Origin: CAYYAU01 sp964469765 [NCBI: uncultured Clostridia bacterium]
GTDB lineage: Bacteria; UBA6262; WVXT01; CAYYAU01
Assembly: GCA_964469765.1 (NCBI GenBank)
Contig: CAYYAU010000017.1
Coordinates: 1 to 11,947, forward strand
DNA length: 11,947 nt
Direction of reading: 5' to 3'
The position numbers and the translations under genes were made by a program. The notes under the pieces were generated by a model that saw nothing but the letters and a program-made list of their open reading frames with translations, was not told the DNA's origin and searched no databases. The first letter of the stretch is position 1, and every line of letters starts with the position of its first letter. Positions 1 to 5,597 of this stretch are shown here, in pieces.

Positions 1-349
1 TATAATTGAGGTTGTCACTACAACTGAGAAAGAAAAAAATATTATGGCAGGCACACTCTTTGGTAAAAAGGACCCCAGACTTATTAAGATTGGGGAGTTT
101 GAAGTAGATTTAGGGTTGGATGGGATTATGTTGCTATGTTTTAATGATGATAAACCAGGTGTGATTGGTAGAATTGGTGCTATTTTAGGAGAAAGTAAAA
201 TCAATATCGGTTATATGCAGGTAGGAAGATTAAAGGCAGGAAAAGAGGCTATTACGTTGCTTAGTATTGATAGCGAGGCTCCGCAGATAGTTTTAGATAA
301 ATTAAGAAATATTCCTGAAATGAAGGATGTAAAAATAGTCAAAATCTAA
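1..349 (+). CDS. serA: D-3-phosphoglycerate dehydrogenase, C-terminal part (5' end outside window)
   Basis: This is the C-terminal end of the enzyme that oxidises 3-phosphoglycerate to 3-phosphohydroxypyruvate, the first step of serine synthesis in the cytoplasm. The frame is open from base 2 with no stop, so the ATG at 44 is an internal Met, not the start. Visible first is the segment AGTLFGKKDPRLIKI, typical of the end of the intervening (ASB) domain in long-form SerA. A complete ACT domain follows, with DKPGVIGRIGAILGESKINI and MQVGR, ending in KDVKIVKI just before TAA. The ACT domain binds serine for feedback inhibition in characterised SerA proteins; whether it does so here is inferred. 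The dehydrogenase and NAD-binding domains lie upstream of the window. The next gene starts one base after the stop, which suggests co-transcription. Confidence 0.93.
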   Translation, partial: IIEVVTTTEKEKNIMAGTLFGKKDPRLIKIGEFEVDLGLDGIMLLCFNDDKPGVIGRIGAILGESKINIGYMQVGRLKAGKEAITLLSIDSEAPQIVLDKLRNIPEMKDVKIVKI

Positions 350-350
350 A

Positions 351-1580
351 ATGAAAGTTTTCAAAACTGCATCTTGTGGCATTTTGATTTTTTTGTTTTT
401 ATCATCATGTAAGGTTGCACCTACTTATAAAGATGCGGAGATTGAAGATAGAATTAAGGTTCTTTCTAAAAAAGAGTATGGTGTAGAGAATATTTTAGTA
501 AAAAGAGTTGGAAAAACCTTAGGTATATATCTGCCATTAGAAGGATTATTTGATAAAAATTTACAAATTAAAAAAGACATACTTAAAAAGATTGAGGGTT
601 TATTCTTTATTTCCTCTCGAGTTTGTTTAAGTAGTGATGCTAAAATAGATTTTCTAAAACTTATTTATGTTGATACAAAACTATTAGGGCTTGAGCTATC
701 TATATTACAATACATTGAAGATATTAAACGGCTCCAGGCGATAGATATTTCAAGGGGAGAGTATTTTAAAAGAATTCAGCAGGATATTAGGTTTAATCCC
801 TCGGTTCTAGCAGAGATTGTTGTTAAGTTGTTCTTTGAAAATTTTGGTAAAGAAAGAAGTAGTAAATTAATAAAAGATTATTTTTTAAAAGATATAAAGT
901 TTCCCAGATACTTGAAAAATGAGCACGCCTTGAAAATTAAATATATACACTCTTTACAGATAACAAAAGAAAAGGCACTTGTTTATGTAGAAGCTTATGG
1001 GAAAAAACAGTATAATCTGTTATTTCTTATTAATATAAAAGATATTCAATCTTTAAGAGAGATTATCCTGTTGTATACCTTATTAACTAAAGAAAAACCC
1101 CTGAAGAATATTTTTCCTATTATAGAAGATGTGTATCCTTTAAAGATTGCAAATAAAATATATTCTTTCCCTTCAGAATATAAAAAATTCGCGCATATAG
1201 ATAAATGGAGAAGGGATTTCTATTTAGAGGAAGTCAGACTTCCAGAGTTTATGGCGGCTCAATTAAAAAATAGATTAATTGCAGATTTTGATGGAAATAA
1301 AAATTTAAAAAAGGCATTTCTTGTTAAAAATATTAATGTTGAATTTAAAGACAACTCCCAAAGGACTTTTGAAATAAAGATTGAGATAGATAAACTTTTG
1401 CAGCTTTCTCATAGCATAGAGGATATTATTCTGAAGATTGTTTCGCAACAGTTCTATAGTTATGGTTTTAGAGATTTTGATAGTATAAAGATAATAGATG
1501 TTATTGAGGAATCAGAGGTAATTGTTAATAAAAAGGAATTAGACAGATACAGAAAAATAGCCTTTCGTTTTAAGAGTTAA
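351..1580 (+). CDS. Predicted lipoprotein of unknown function, 409 aa
   Basis: I do not recognise the family. The N-terminus is a lipoprotein signal peptide: Lys2 and Lys5, a hydrophobic stretch at about residues 9-17, and the lipobox LSSC with Cys20 as the probable lipidation site. Residue +2 after the Cys is Lys, not the Asp that retains lipoproteins at the inner membrane in enterobacteria, so outer-membrane location is possible but unproven. The mature part is rich in Lys, Ile and Leu, and no second membrane segment is obvious. The central region (about 60-170) looks helical. The last 100 residues alternate in a beta-like pattern, ending FEIKIEIDK...VIEESEVIVNKKELDRYRK. The start codon follows the serA stop by one base and has no strong Shine-Dalgarno sequence, so translation may be coupled to serA. 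tRNA genes follow downstream. The coding call is firm from length and signal peptide; the function is unknown. Confidence 0.8.
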   Translation: MKVFKTASCGILIFLFLSSCKVAPTYKDAEIEDRIKVLSKKEYGVENILVKRVGKTLGIYLPLEGLFDKNLQIKKDILKKIEGLFFISSRVCLSSDAKIDFLKLIYVDTKLLGLELSILQYIEDIKRLQAIDISRGEYFKRIQQDIRFNPSVLAEIVVKLFFENFGKERSSKLIKDYFLKDIKFPRYLKNEHALKIKYIHSLQITKEKALVYVEAYGKKQYNLLFLINIKDIQSLREIILLYTLLTKEKPLKNIFPIIEDVYPLKIANKIYSFPSEYKKFAHIDKWRRDFYLEEVRLPEFMAAQLKNRLIADFDGNKNLKKAFLVKNINVEFKDNSQRTFEIKIEIDKLLQLSHSIEDIILKIVSQQFYSYGFRDFDSIKIIDVIEESEVIVNKKELDRYRKIAFRFKS

Positions 1581-1614
1581 TTTTGATATTACTAAATTTC
1601 TAAATTTACATTGT

Positions 1615-1687
1615 GGGCCGGTAGCTCAGTCGGAAGAGCACCTGCCTTTTAAGCAGGGGGTCGCGCGTTCGAATCGCGCCCGGCTCA
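1615..1687 (+). tRNA. tRNA-Lys(UUU)
   Basis: A complete 73-base cloverleaf. The acceptor stem GGGCCGG (1615-1621) pairs with CCGGCTC (1680-1686), with one G-U pair, and A1687 is the discriminator. The D stem is GCTC/GAGC. The anticodon stem CCTGC/GCAGG encloses the loop CTTTTAA with anticodon TTT at 1648-1650. The T stem GCGCG (1663-1667)/CGCGC (1675-1679) encloses the canonical loop TTCGAAT. The 3' CCA is not encoded and would be added by nucleotidyltransferase. The gene lies 34 bases after the lipoprotein stop with no clear terminator between, so it could be read from upstream. Confidence 0.97.
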
Positions 1688-1748
1688 TAAATTATACATT
1701 GTATTTTATAGAACCTGCAATGTGATTTAAACTTTTTATTATTACTTT

Positions 1749-1822
1749 ATTACGGTAGAGCAGTCGGAAGAGCATGTTCCTTTTAAGCAGGGGGTCGTCC
1801 CGATAATTCGGGGCCCGGCTCA
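1749..1822 (+). pseudogene. Decayed tRNA-Lys copy (pseudo-tRNA)
   Basis: This stretch aligns end to end with the intact tRNA-Lys 61 bases upstream. Three identical blocks are shared: CAGTCGGAAGAGCA (1761-1774), the 19-base CCTTTTAAGCAGGGGGTCG covering the anticodon loop and variable region (1779-1797), and the 3' end CCCGGCTCA (1814-1822). It cannot fold as a normal tRNA. The 5' acceptor strand is ATTACGG and keeps only three pairs. The D-stem 5' strand is GAGC and no longer pairs internally. The anticodon stem TGTTC/GCAGG has two mismatches. The T arm is replaced by a different hairpin without a TTCGAAT-type loop. It is probably a tandem duplicate that degenerated. A tRNA-like non-coding RNA is a less likely alternative. 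Confidence 0.8.
1797..1814 (+). repeat. GC-rich hairpin replacing the T arm of the pseudo-tRNA
   Basis: A 7-bp stem, G-T-CCCGA (1797-1803) with TCGGG-G-C (1808-1814), including one U-G wobble, closes a four-base loop TAAT. It sits exactly where the T arm of tRNA-Lys would be, but the loop is too short and lacks the T-loop consensus. No run of T follows, so it is not an intrinsic terminator. It may be a small palindromic repeat unit or a chance compensatory product of decay. Confidence 0.6.
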
Positions 1823-1835
1823 TATTAAATCTCAG

Positions 1836-1864
1836 AAACTAAAGAATTTTTATATATTTAGTTT
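1836..1864. repeat. AT-rich inverted repeat between pseudo-tRNA and tRNA-Glu
   Basis: Perfect 8-base arms, AAACTAAA (1836-1843) and TTTAGTTT (1857-1864), are separated by 13 bases of AT-rich sequence. A short T run occurs just after, at 1868-1872. The stem has one G-C pair, so as a terminator it would be weak. In sequence this AT-rich it may be fortuitous. The rest of the 1823-1908 spacer holds no gene that I can see. Confidence 0.3.
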
Positions 1865-1870
1865 GTATTT

Positions 1871-1898
1871 TTGATATTCGGTTTTTGGATTTTAATTT
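1871..1898 (+). promoter_or_regulatory. Possible sigma-70-type promoter before tRNA-Glu
   Basis: TTGATA (1871-1876) lies 16 bases before TAATTT (1893-1898), about ten bases ahead of the 5' end of tRNA-Glu. The -35 match is fair and the -10 match weak, and the surrounding sequence is so AT-rich that such matches are expected by chance. The same string TTTTGATATT also occurs at 1581-1590, ahead of tRNA-Lys. If real, it would drive tRNA-Glu and perhaps dnaB and the genes beyond. Confidence 0.22.
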
Positions 1899-1908
1899 TT
1901 AATAATCT

Positions 1909-1981
1909 GTCCCCGTAGACTAGCTGCTTAGGTCACGGCCCTTTCAAGGCCGTAGCACGGGTTCAAATCCCGTCGGGGACG
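1909..1981 (+). tRNA. tRNA-Glu(UUC)
   Basis: A complete 73-base cloverleaf. The acceptor stem GTCCCCG (1909-1915) pairs perfectly with CGGGGAC (1974-1980), and the discriminator is G1981. The anticodon stem CGGCC/GGCCG (1936-1940 with 1948-1952) encloses CTTTCAA, with anticodon TTC at 1943-1945. The T stem ACGGG/CCCGT encloses TTCAAAT. The GTCCCC start and CTTTCAA loop are typical of bacterial tRNA-Glu. CCA is not encoded. Only 32 bases separate its 3' end from the likely dnaB start, with no terminator or promoter in between. Confidence 0.96.
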
Positions 1982-2001
1982 CACTTTATTAGTTATATGT
2001 G

Positions 2002-2007
2002 AAGGTG
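2002..2007 (+). promoter_or_regulatory. Shine-Dalgarno sequence fixing the dnaB start
   Basis: AAGGTG followed by GG lies six bases before the ATG at 2014. This favours ATG 2014 over the in-frame GTG at 1999, which has no purine-rich site upstream and would begin only 17 bases after tRNA-Glu. Confidence 0.6.
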
Positions 2008-2013
2008 GGCACC

Positions 2014-3369
2014 ATGCCTGATAATATTGGAAAGATTCCTCCTCAAAATATTGAGGCTGAACAGTCTGTTTTAGGCTCTATGCTAATAGAAGAAGAAGCT
2101 GTATCAAAGGTAATTGATATTTTAGATAGAAATGCATTTTATTATGAAACACATCAAGATATTTTTGATGTAATTCTTGATTTATTTAATAAACATAAAG
2201 CTATAGACTTAATTACAGTCACTGAGGAATTAAAGAAAAGAAAGCTAATCGAAAAGATAGGTGGAGCAGGGTATCTTACCACTTTAATAAATTCTGTTGC
2301 AACAGCTGCGAATGTTGAACATTATGCAAGAATTGTAAAAGAAAAGGCTATACTTAGAAACTTAATTTATGTGTCTAACCAGATTATCAATGACTGTTAT
2401 CGTGAAAGTGAAGAGGTTGAAACCATTCTTGATAAGGCGCAACAGAATGTGTTTAATATTTCTCAGAAAAGAGAGAATAAAGGATTTATAAATATAAAAG
2501 AAATGATACCACAAACAATTGAGACTGTAGAAAGTTTATACCATAAAAAACGAAAGGTCCCTGGTATTAGTTCAGGTTTTATTGAGTTAGATAGAATGAC
2601 AAATGGTTTTTTTCCGGGTCAGTTTATTATTGTAGCCGGAAGACCTTCAATGGGTAAAACGAGTTTTGGATTGAATATCGCTCTTAGTGTAGGAATTAAA
2701 GAGAAACTTGCGGTAGGAATATTTAGTTTAGAAATGAGTAAACATGAATTATTAATGAGACTTCTCTGTACTGAAGGAAGGATTGATGCACATAAGATAA
2801 GGTCAGGGACCTTAAGTAAAAGAGACTGGAATGCATTAACAAATGCAGCAAGTGTCTTAAGTGAAGCCCCAATAAATATTGATGACACTCCAGGTATTTC
2901 TGTTTTAGAGATTAAATCAAGGGCAAGAAGACTTCAGGCAGAAAGAGGTTTGGGTTTAATTATCATTGATTATTTACAGCAGATGCCAGGAAGAACAGGC
3001 AGAGCTGAATATAGACAGATTGAGTTGTCTGAGATAAGTAGAGCACTTAAGATTATGGCTAAGGAACTGAATGTTCCAGTCATTGCGATTTCTCAACTTT
3101 CAAGAGAAACAGAGAAAAGAAAAGGAAAGGATAAAAGGCCTATCCTTTCTGATTTGAGAGATTCAGGTGCAATTGAACAGGATGCAGATATGGTTTTATT
3201 CATTTACAGAGAAGAAGTCTATTCAAGAGAAAATACAGCCCCTGAATTTGAGAATATTGCTGAGATAATTATAGGAAAACAGAGAAACGGTCCTGTTGGC
3301 GTTGTGAAACTTGCTTTTATTAAGGAGTATACAAGGTTTGAAAATCTACTTATGGAGAAGAAAGTCTGA
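2014..3369 (+). CDS. dnaB: Replicative DNA helicase DnaB
   Basis: The hexameric ATP-driven helicase that unwinds DNA at the replication fork and recruits primase. With the ATG at 2014 it is 451 residues, the usual family length, and begins MPDNIGKIPPQNIEAEQSVL, the standard N-terminal domain opening. The RecA-like C-terminal domain shows Walker A GRPSMGKT (about 209-216, Lys215), motif H1a LAVGIFSLEMS, Walker B LGLIIIDYLQQ (Asp319), H3 VPVIAISQLSR, and the H4 region PILSDLRDSGAIEQDADMV. There is no intein or frameshift. A GTG at 1999 would add five residues, but the Shine-Dalgarno sequence favours 2014. alr follows after 5 bases; dnaB-alr adjacency is also known from E. coli, so the pairing is an old neighbourhood. 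Confidence 0.97.
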   Translation: MPDNIGKIPPQNIEAEQSVLGSMLIEEEAVSKVIDILDRNAFYYETHQDIFDVILDLFNKHKAIDLITVTEELKKRKLIEKIGGAGYLTTLINSVATAANVEHYARIVKEKAILRNLIYVSNQIINDCYRESEEVETILDKAQQNVFNISQKRENKGFINIKEMIPQTIETVESLYHKKRKVPGISSGFIELDRMTNGFFPGQFIIVAGRPSMGKTSFGLNIALSVGIKEKLAVGIFSLEMSKHELLMRLLCTEGRIDAHKIRSGTLSKRDWNALTNAASVLSEAPINIDDTPGISVLEIKSRARRLQAERGLGLIIIDYLQQMPGRTGRAEYRQIELSEISRALKIMAKELNVPVIAISQLSRETEKRKGKDKRPILSDLRDSGAIEQDADMVLFIYREEVYSRENTAPEFENIAEIIIGKQRNGPVGVVKLAFIKEYTRFENLLMEKKV

Positions 3370-3374
3370 AATAT

Positions 3375-4538
3375 ATGAAACAGTATTCTCTTTTTACACA
3401 TACTAATATTTTTCTTCGTCCCACTTATGCTGAGATTGATCTTGATGCTTTTGCTTATAACTTTAATTTAATAAAAAAATTAGTTCCCAAAAATACAGAT
3501 ATCCTTCCCATAATAAAAGCAGATGCTTATGGTCATGGGATGGAAGTAATTGCTAAGAAATGCCAAAGTTTAGGAGCGAGTATTTTAGGTGTTGCAACAA
3601 TTGAAGAGGGTATTTTTCTTAGAGAAAGAGGAGTTAAAACACCTATTTTAATTTTGGGTAGCATTTATCCATTTAAGAATTTCTCTTATGTTTTAAGGTA
3701 CCGTTTAACACCTATAATTGCGAGTCTTTATGAGGTAAAAGAGATAGCTTCTTTTTTAAAGAATAAGAAGATTCCGATCCATATAAAGATTGATACTGGG
3801 ATGGGAAGGATTGGGATTAGTAAGAAATATGCAGTTGAAACAATAAAGAAAATTTTTTCTTATCCTTGTTTCATCCCTGAAGGTATTTTTACACATCTTG
3901 CTTCTGCGTATGAAGATAGAGAGTTTGCTAAGGAACAATTTAAAATTTTTAGAGAGCTAATATCAGAACTAAATAAAGAAAAAATTTTTTTTAGATATTA
4001 CCATATTGCTAACAGTAGTGCTGTTTTCCTTTATCCTCAGATGTGTCTTAATATTGTTAGACCTGGAATAGCAATATATGGTCTTTATCCTTTTCCAAAA
4101 GAAAGAATGAAAAAAAAACTAAAACCTGTTTTGAGTTTGAAAACAAAGGTTATATATCTAAAATGGATAAAGAAAGGAACAACTATCAGTTATCAAAGAA
4201 CATGGAAAGCAAAGAGGATATCTTTAATTGCGACCTTACCTATAGGATATGCTGATGGATATAATAGATTACTGTCAAATCTTGGGCAGGTTTTAGTAAG
4301 GGGAAGAAGAGCACCAATAGTGGGTAGGGTTTGTATGGATATGTGTATGGTTGATGTCACTGATATAAAAGAAGTTAAGGTTGGTGACGATGTTGTTTTA
4401 ATCGGCAGGCAAGGCAAAGACTCTATTACTACAGAAGAGATTGCTCAGAAAATTAATACAATAAATTATGAAGTAACTTGTGGTATTTCAAGAAGAGTCC
4501 CAAGAGTATATAAAGAAAAAAAGAAGAGGTATTTTTAA
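3375..4538 (+). CDS. alr: Alanine racemase
   Basis: A cytoplasmic PLP enzyme that interconverts L- and D-alanine and supplies D-Ala for peptidoglycan. It is 387 residues, a normal length. The N-terminal TIM barrel begins RPTYAEIDLDAFAYN. The PLP lysine is Lys48 in PIIKADAYGHG. The second catalytic base, the Tyr that acts from the C-terminal beta domain of the partner subunit, is Tyr273 in ISYQRTW; most homologues have Gly where this has Gln. PIGYADGYNRLLS and the substrate-site GRVCMDMCMVDV follow, and the end is CGISRRVPRVY. Start 3375 leaves about 15 residues before the conserved RPTYAEIDL. The nearest GGAG is 17 bases upstream inside dnaB, so translation is probably coupled to dnaB. A basic tail (KEKKKRYF) closes the protein. 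Confidence 0.96.
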   Translation: MKQYSLFTHTNIFLRPTYAEIDLDAFAYNFNLIKKLVPKNTDILPIIKADAYGHGMEVIAKKCQSLGASILGVATIEEGIFLRERGVKTPILILGSIYPFKNFSYVLRYRLTPIIASLYEVKEIASFLKNKKIPIHIKIDTGMGRIGISKKYAVETIKKIFSYPCFIPEGIFTHLASAYEDREFAKEQFKIFRELISELNKEKIFFRYYHIANSSAVFLYPQMCLNIVRPGIAIYGLYPFPKERMKKKLKPVLSLKTKVIYLKWIKKGTTISYQRTWKAKRISLIATLPIGYADGYNRLLSNLGQVLVRGRRAPIVGRVCMDMCMVDVTDIKEVKVGDDVVLIGRQGKDSITTEEIAQKINTINYEVTCGISRRVPRVYKEKKKRYF

Positions 4539-4551
4539 CAAGGGAGGTACA

Positions 4552-4854
4552 ATGTTATCATTACTTTTTGCTCAGACTAGAGTAGTACAACCAACTGGTG
4601 CTGCATTTGGAGGAATGTTTCCATTAATTCTGATTTTTATAATTTTTTATTTTCTTTTGATAAGACCACAGCAGAAAAGAACAAAAGAAGAGCAAAAAAT
4701 GAGAGAATCACTAAAAAAGGGTGACAATGTATTAACCTCTGGAGGAATATATGGTAGGATAGTTAATATAAAGGGAAGCAATGTTGAGATAGAGATTGCT
4801 CCAAATTGCGTTGTTACCTTTTCGAAGAGTGCGGTGATAGCTCAAATTAAGTAA
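4552..4854 (+). CDS. yajC: Sec translocase accessory subunit YajC
   Basis: A small inner-membrane protein that associates with SecDF and SecYEG in preprotein translocation. The start is set at ATG 4552, just after a strong AGGGAGG (4541-4547); this gives 100 residues, the usual size. The open frame extends back into alr, but that upstream ATG (4480) would give an atypical extension. One membrane helix spans about residues 22-37, followed at once by the family signature FYFLLIRPQQKR (32-43). The soluble domain then contains LKKGDNVLTSGGIYGRIV and a beta-rich end. In most genomes yajC precedes secD and secF; here neither follows, and the next gene encodes an HD hydrolase 17 bases later. Confidence 0.94.
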   Translation: MLSLLFAQTRVVQPTGAAFGGMFPLILIFIIFYFLLIRPQQKRTKEEQKMRESLKKGDNVLTSGGIYGRIVNIKGSNVEIEIAPNCVVTFSKSAVIAQIK

Positions 4855-4871
4855 ATAAAAAGGAATAATTA

Positions 4872-5540
4872 ATGAAAAGACTAGTTTCTTTAGATGAAGT
4901 AAAGCGTCATCCTTTAGTTGTTACATTTTTAGAAGCAGCTGATAAAAATATGGAAGCTTTGGGATATACCGAACACGGACATAGACATGCTGGTTTAGTT
5001 TCAAATATTGCGTATAACATTTTAACTCATCTTGGGTATCATACACCTCTGCCTGAACTTGCATCTATCGCAGGATACCTCCATGATTTAGGAAATATGG
5101 TTGGAAGAGCAAATCATGAGCATACGGGGGCTTTAATTTCTTTCTCCATTCTAAGAGAACTACAAATGGACCCTTCTTACATTTCACAGATAATCAGTGC
5201 TCTTGGTAATCATGAAGAAGCCACAGGGGACCCTATAAGTGTCATCGCCGCCGCACTTATTTTAGCTGATAAATCTGATGTTCATAGAAGTCGCGTGAGA
5301 AATCCAAATATGATTATGTTTGATATTCACGACAGAGTAAACTATGCAGTAAAGGAATCATTTTTAAGAGTTGATAATAAAAAAAGAGCCTTAGTATTGG
5401 AACTTAGTATTGATACAGAGATATCACAGGTAATGGAATACTTTGAGATATTTCTTTCAAGGATGATTATCTGCAGAAAGGCGGCACGTTTCCTTGATAG
5501 TCATTTTGAGTTAGTTATCAATGGAACAAAACTCTTGTAA
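4872..5540 (+). CDS. HD-domain phosphohydrolase, substrate unknown
   Basis: A 222-residue soluble protein of the HD superfamily, metal-dependent phosphohydrolases that act on nucleotides, (p)ppGpp or cyclic dinucleotides. The metal ligands can be followed: His39 in HGHRHAGLV, the His71-Asp72 pair in GYLHDLGN, His82/His84 in NHEHTGA, His114 in GNHEEATGD, and Asp133 in LADKSDVHRSRVRNP. The extra histidines (NHEH, NHEE) suggest a second metal. It is too short for a full SpoT/RelA, and I see no GGDEF, HD-GYP or KH domain. The C-terminal 80 residues (about 145-222) look like a small alpha/beta extension. AAGGA lies about eight bases ahead of the ATG, and the gene follows yajC by 17 bases, so it is probably in the same operon. 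The substrate cannot be told from sequence. Confidence 0.85.
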   Translation: MKRLVSLDEVKRHPLVVTFLEAADKNMEALGYTEHGHRHAGLVSNIAYNILTHLGYHTPLPELASIAGYLHDLGNMVGRANHEHTGALISFSILRELQMDPSYISQIISALGNHEEATGDPISVIAAALILADKSDVHRSRVRNPNMIMFDIHDRVNYAVKESFLRVDNKKRALVLELSIDTEISQVMEYFEIFLSRMIICRKAARFLDSHFELVINGTKLL

Positions 5541-5542
5541 AG

Positions 5543-5566
5543 AAGTAGCAAGTAAAAAGTAGCAAG
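5543..5566 (+). repeat. Short direct repeat in the HD-ugd spacer
   Basis: AAGTAGCAAG occurs twice (5543-5552 and 5557-5566) with a 14-base period, separated by TAAA. It lies between the HD gene stop and the ugd ribosome site. It looks like a low-complexity spacer repeat of the same general kind as 7830-7926, not an operator. Confidence 0.5.
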
Positions 5567-5597
5567 AAATCCGTGGTTTAATAGAATAGGAGTAAAT

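Noticed and set aside
44-46. ATG at 44 as the start of a 101-residue ACT-domain protein
   Set aside because: The frame is open to the left edge and the residues before it continue the SerA ASB domain; this is an internal Met.
1583-1612. TTGATA/TACATT as a promoter for tRNA-Lys
   Set aside because: The -10 would end two bases before the tRNA 5' end, so initiation would fall inside the tRNA; the -10 match is also poor.
1999-2001. GTG as the start of dnaB
   Set aside because: It lacks a ribosome site and adds residues absent from the usual DnaB N-terminus; AAGGTG fits ATG 2014.
4480-4551. N-terminal extension of yajC inside alr
   Set aside because: It overlaps the end of alr out of frame and is basic low-complexity sequence; AGGGAGG directly precedes ATG 4552.
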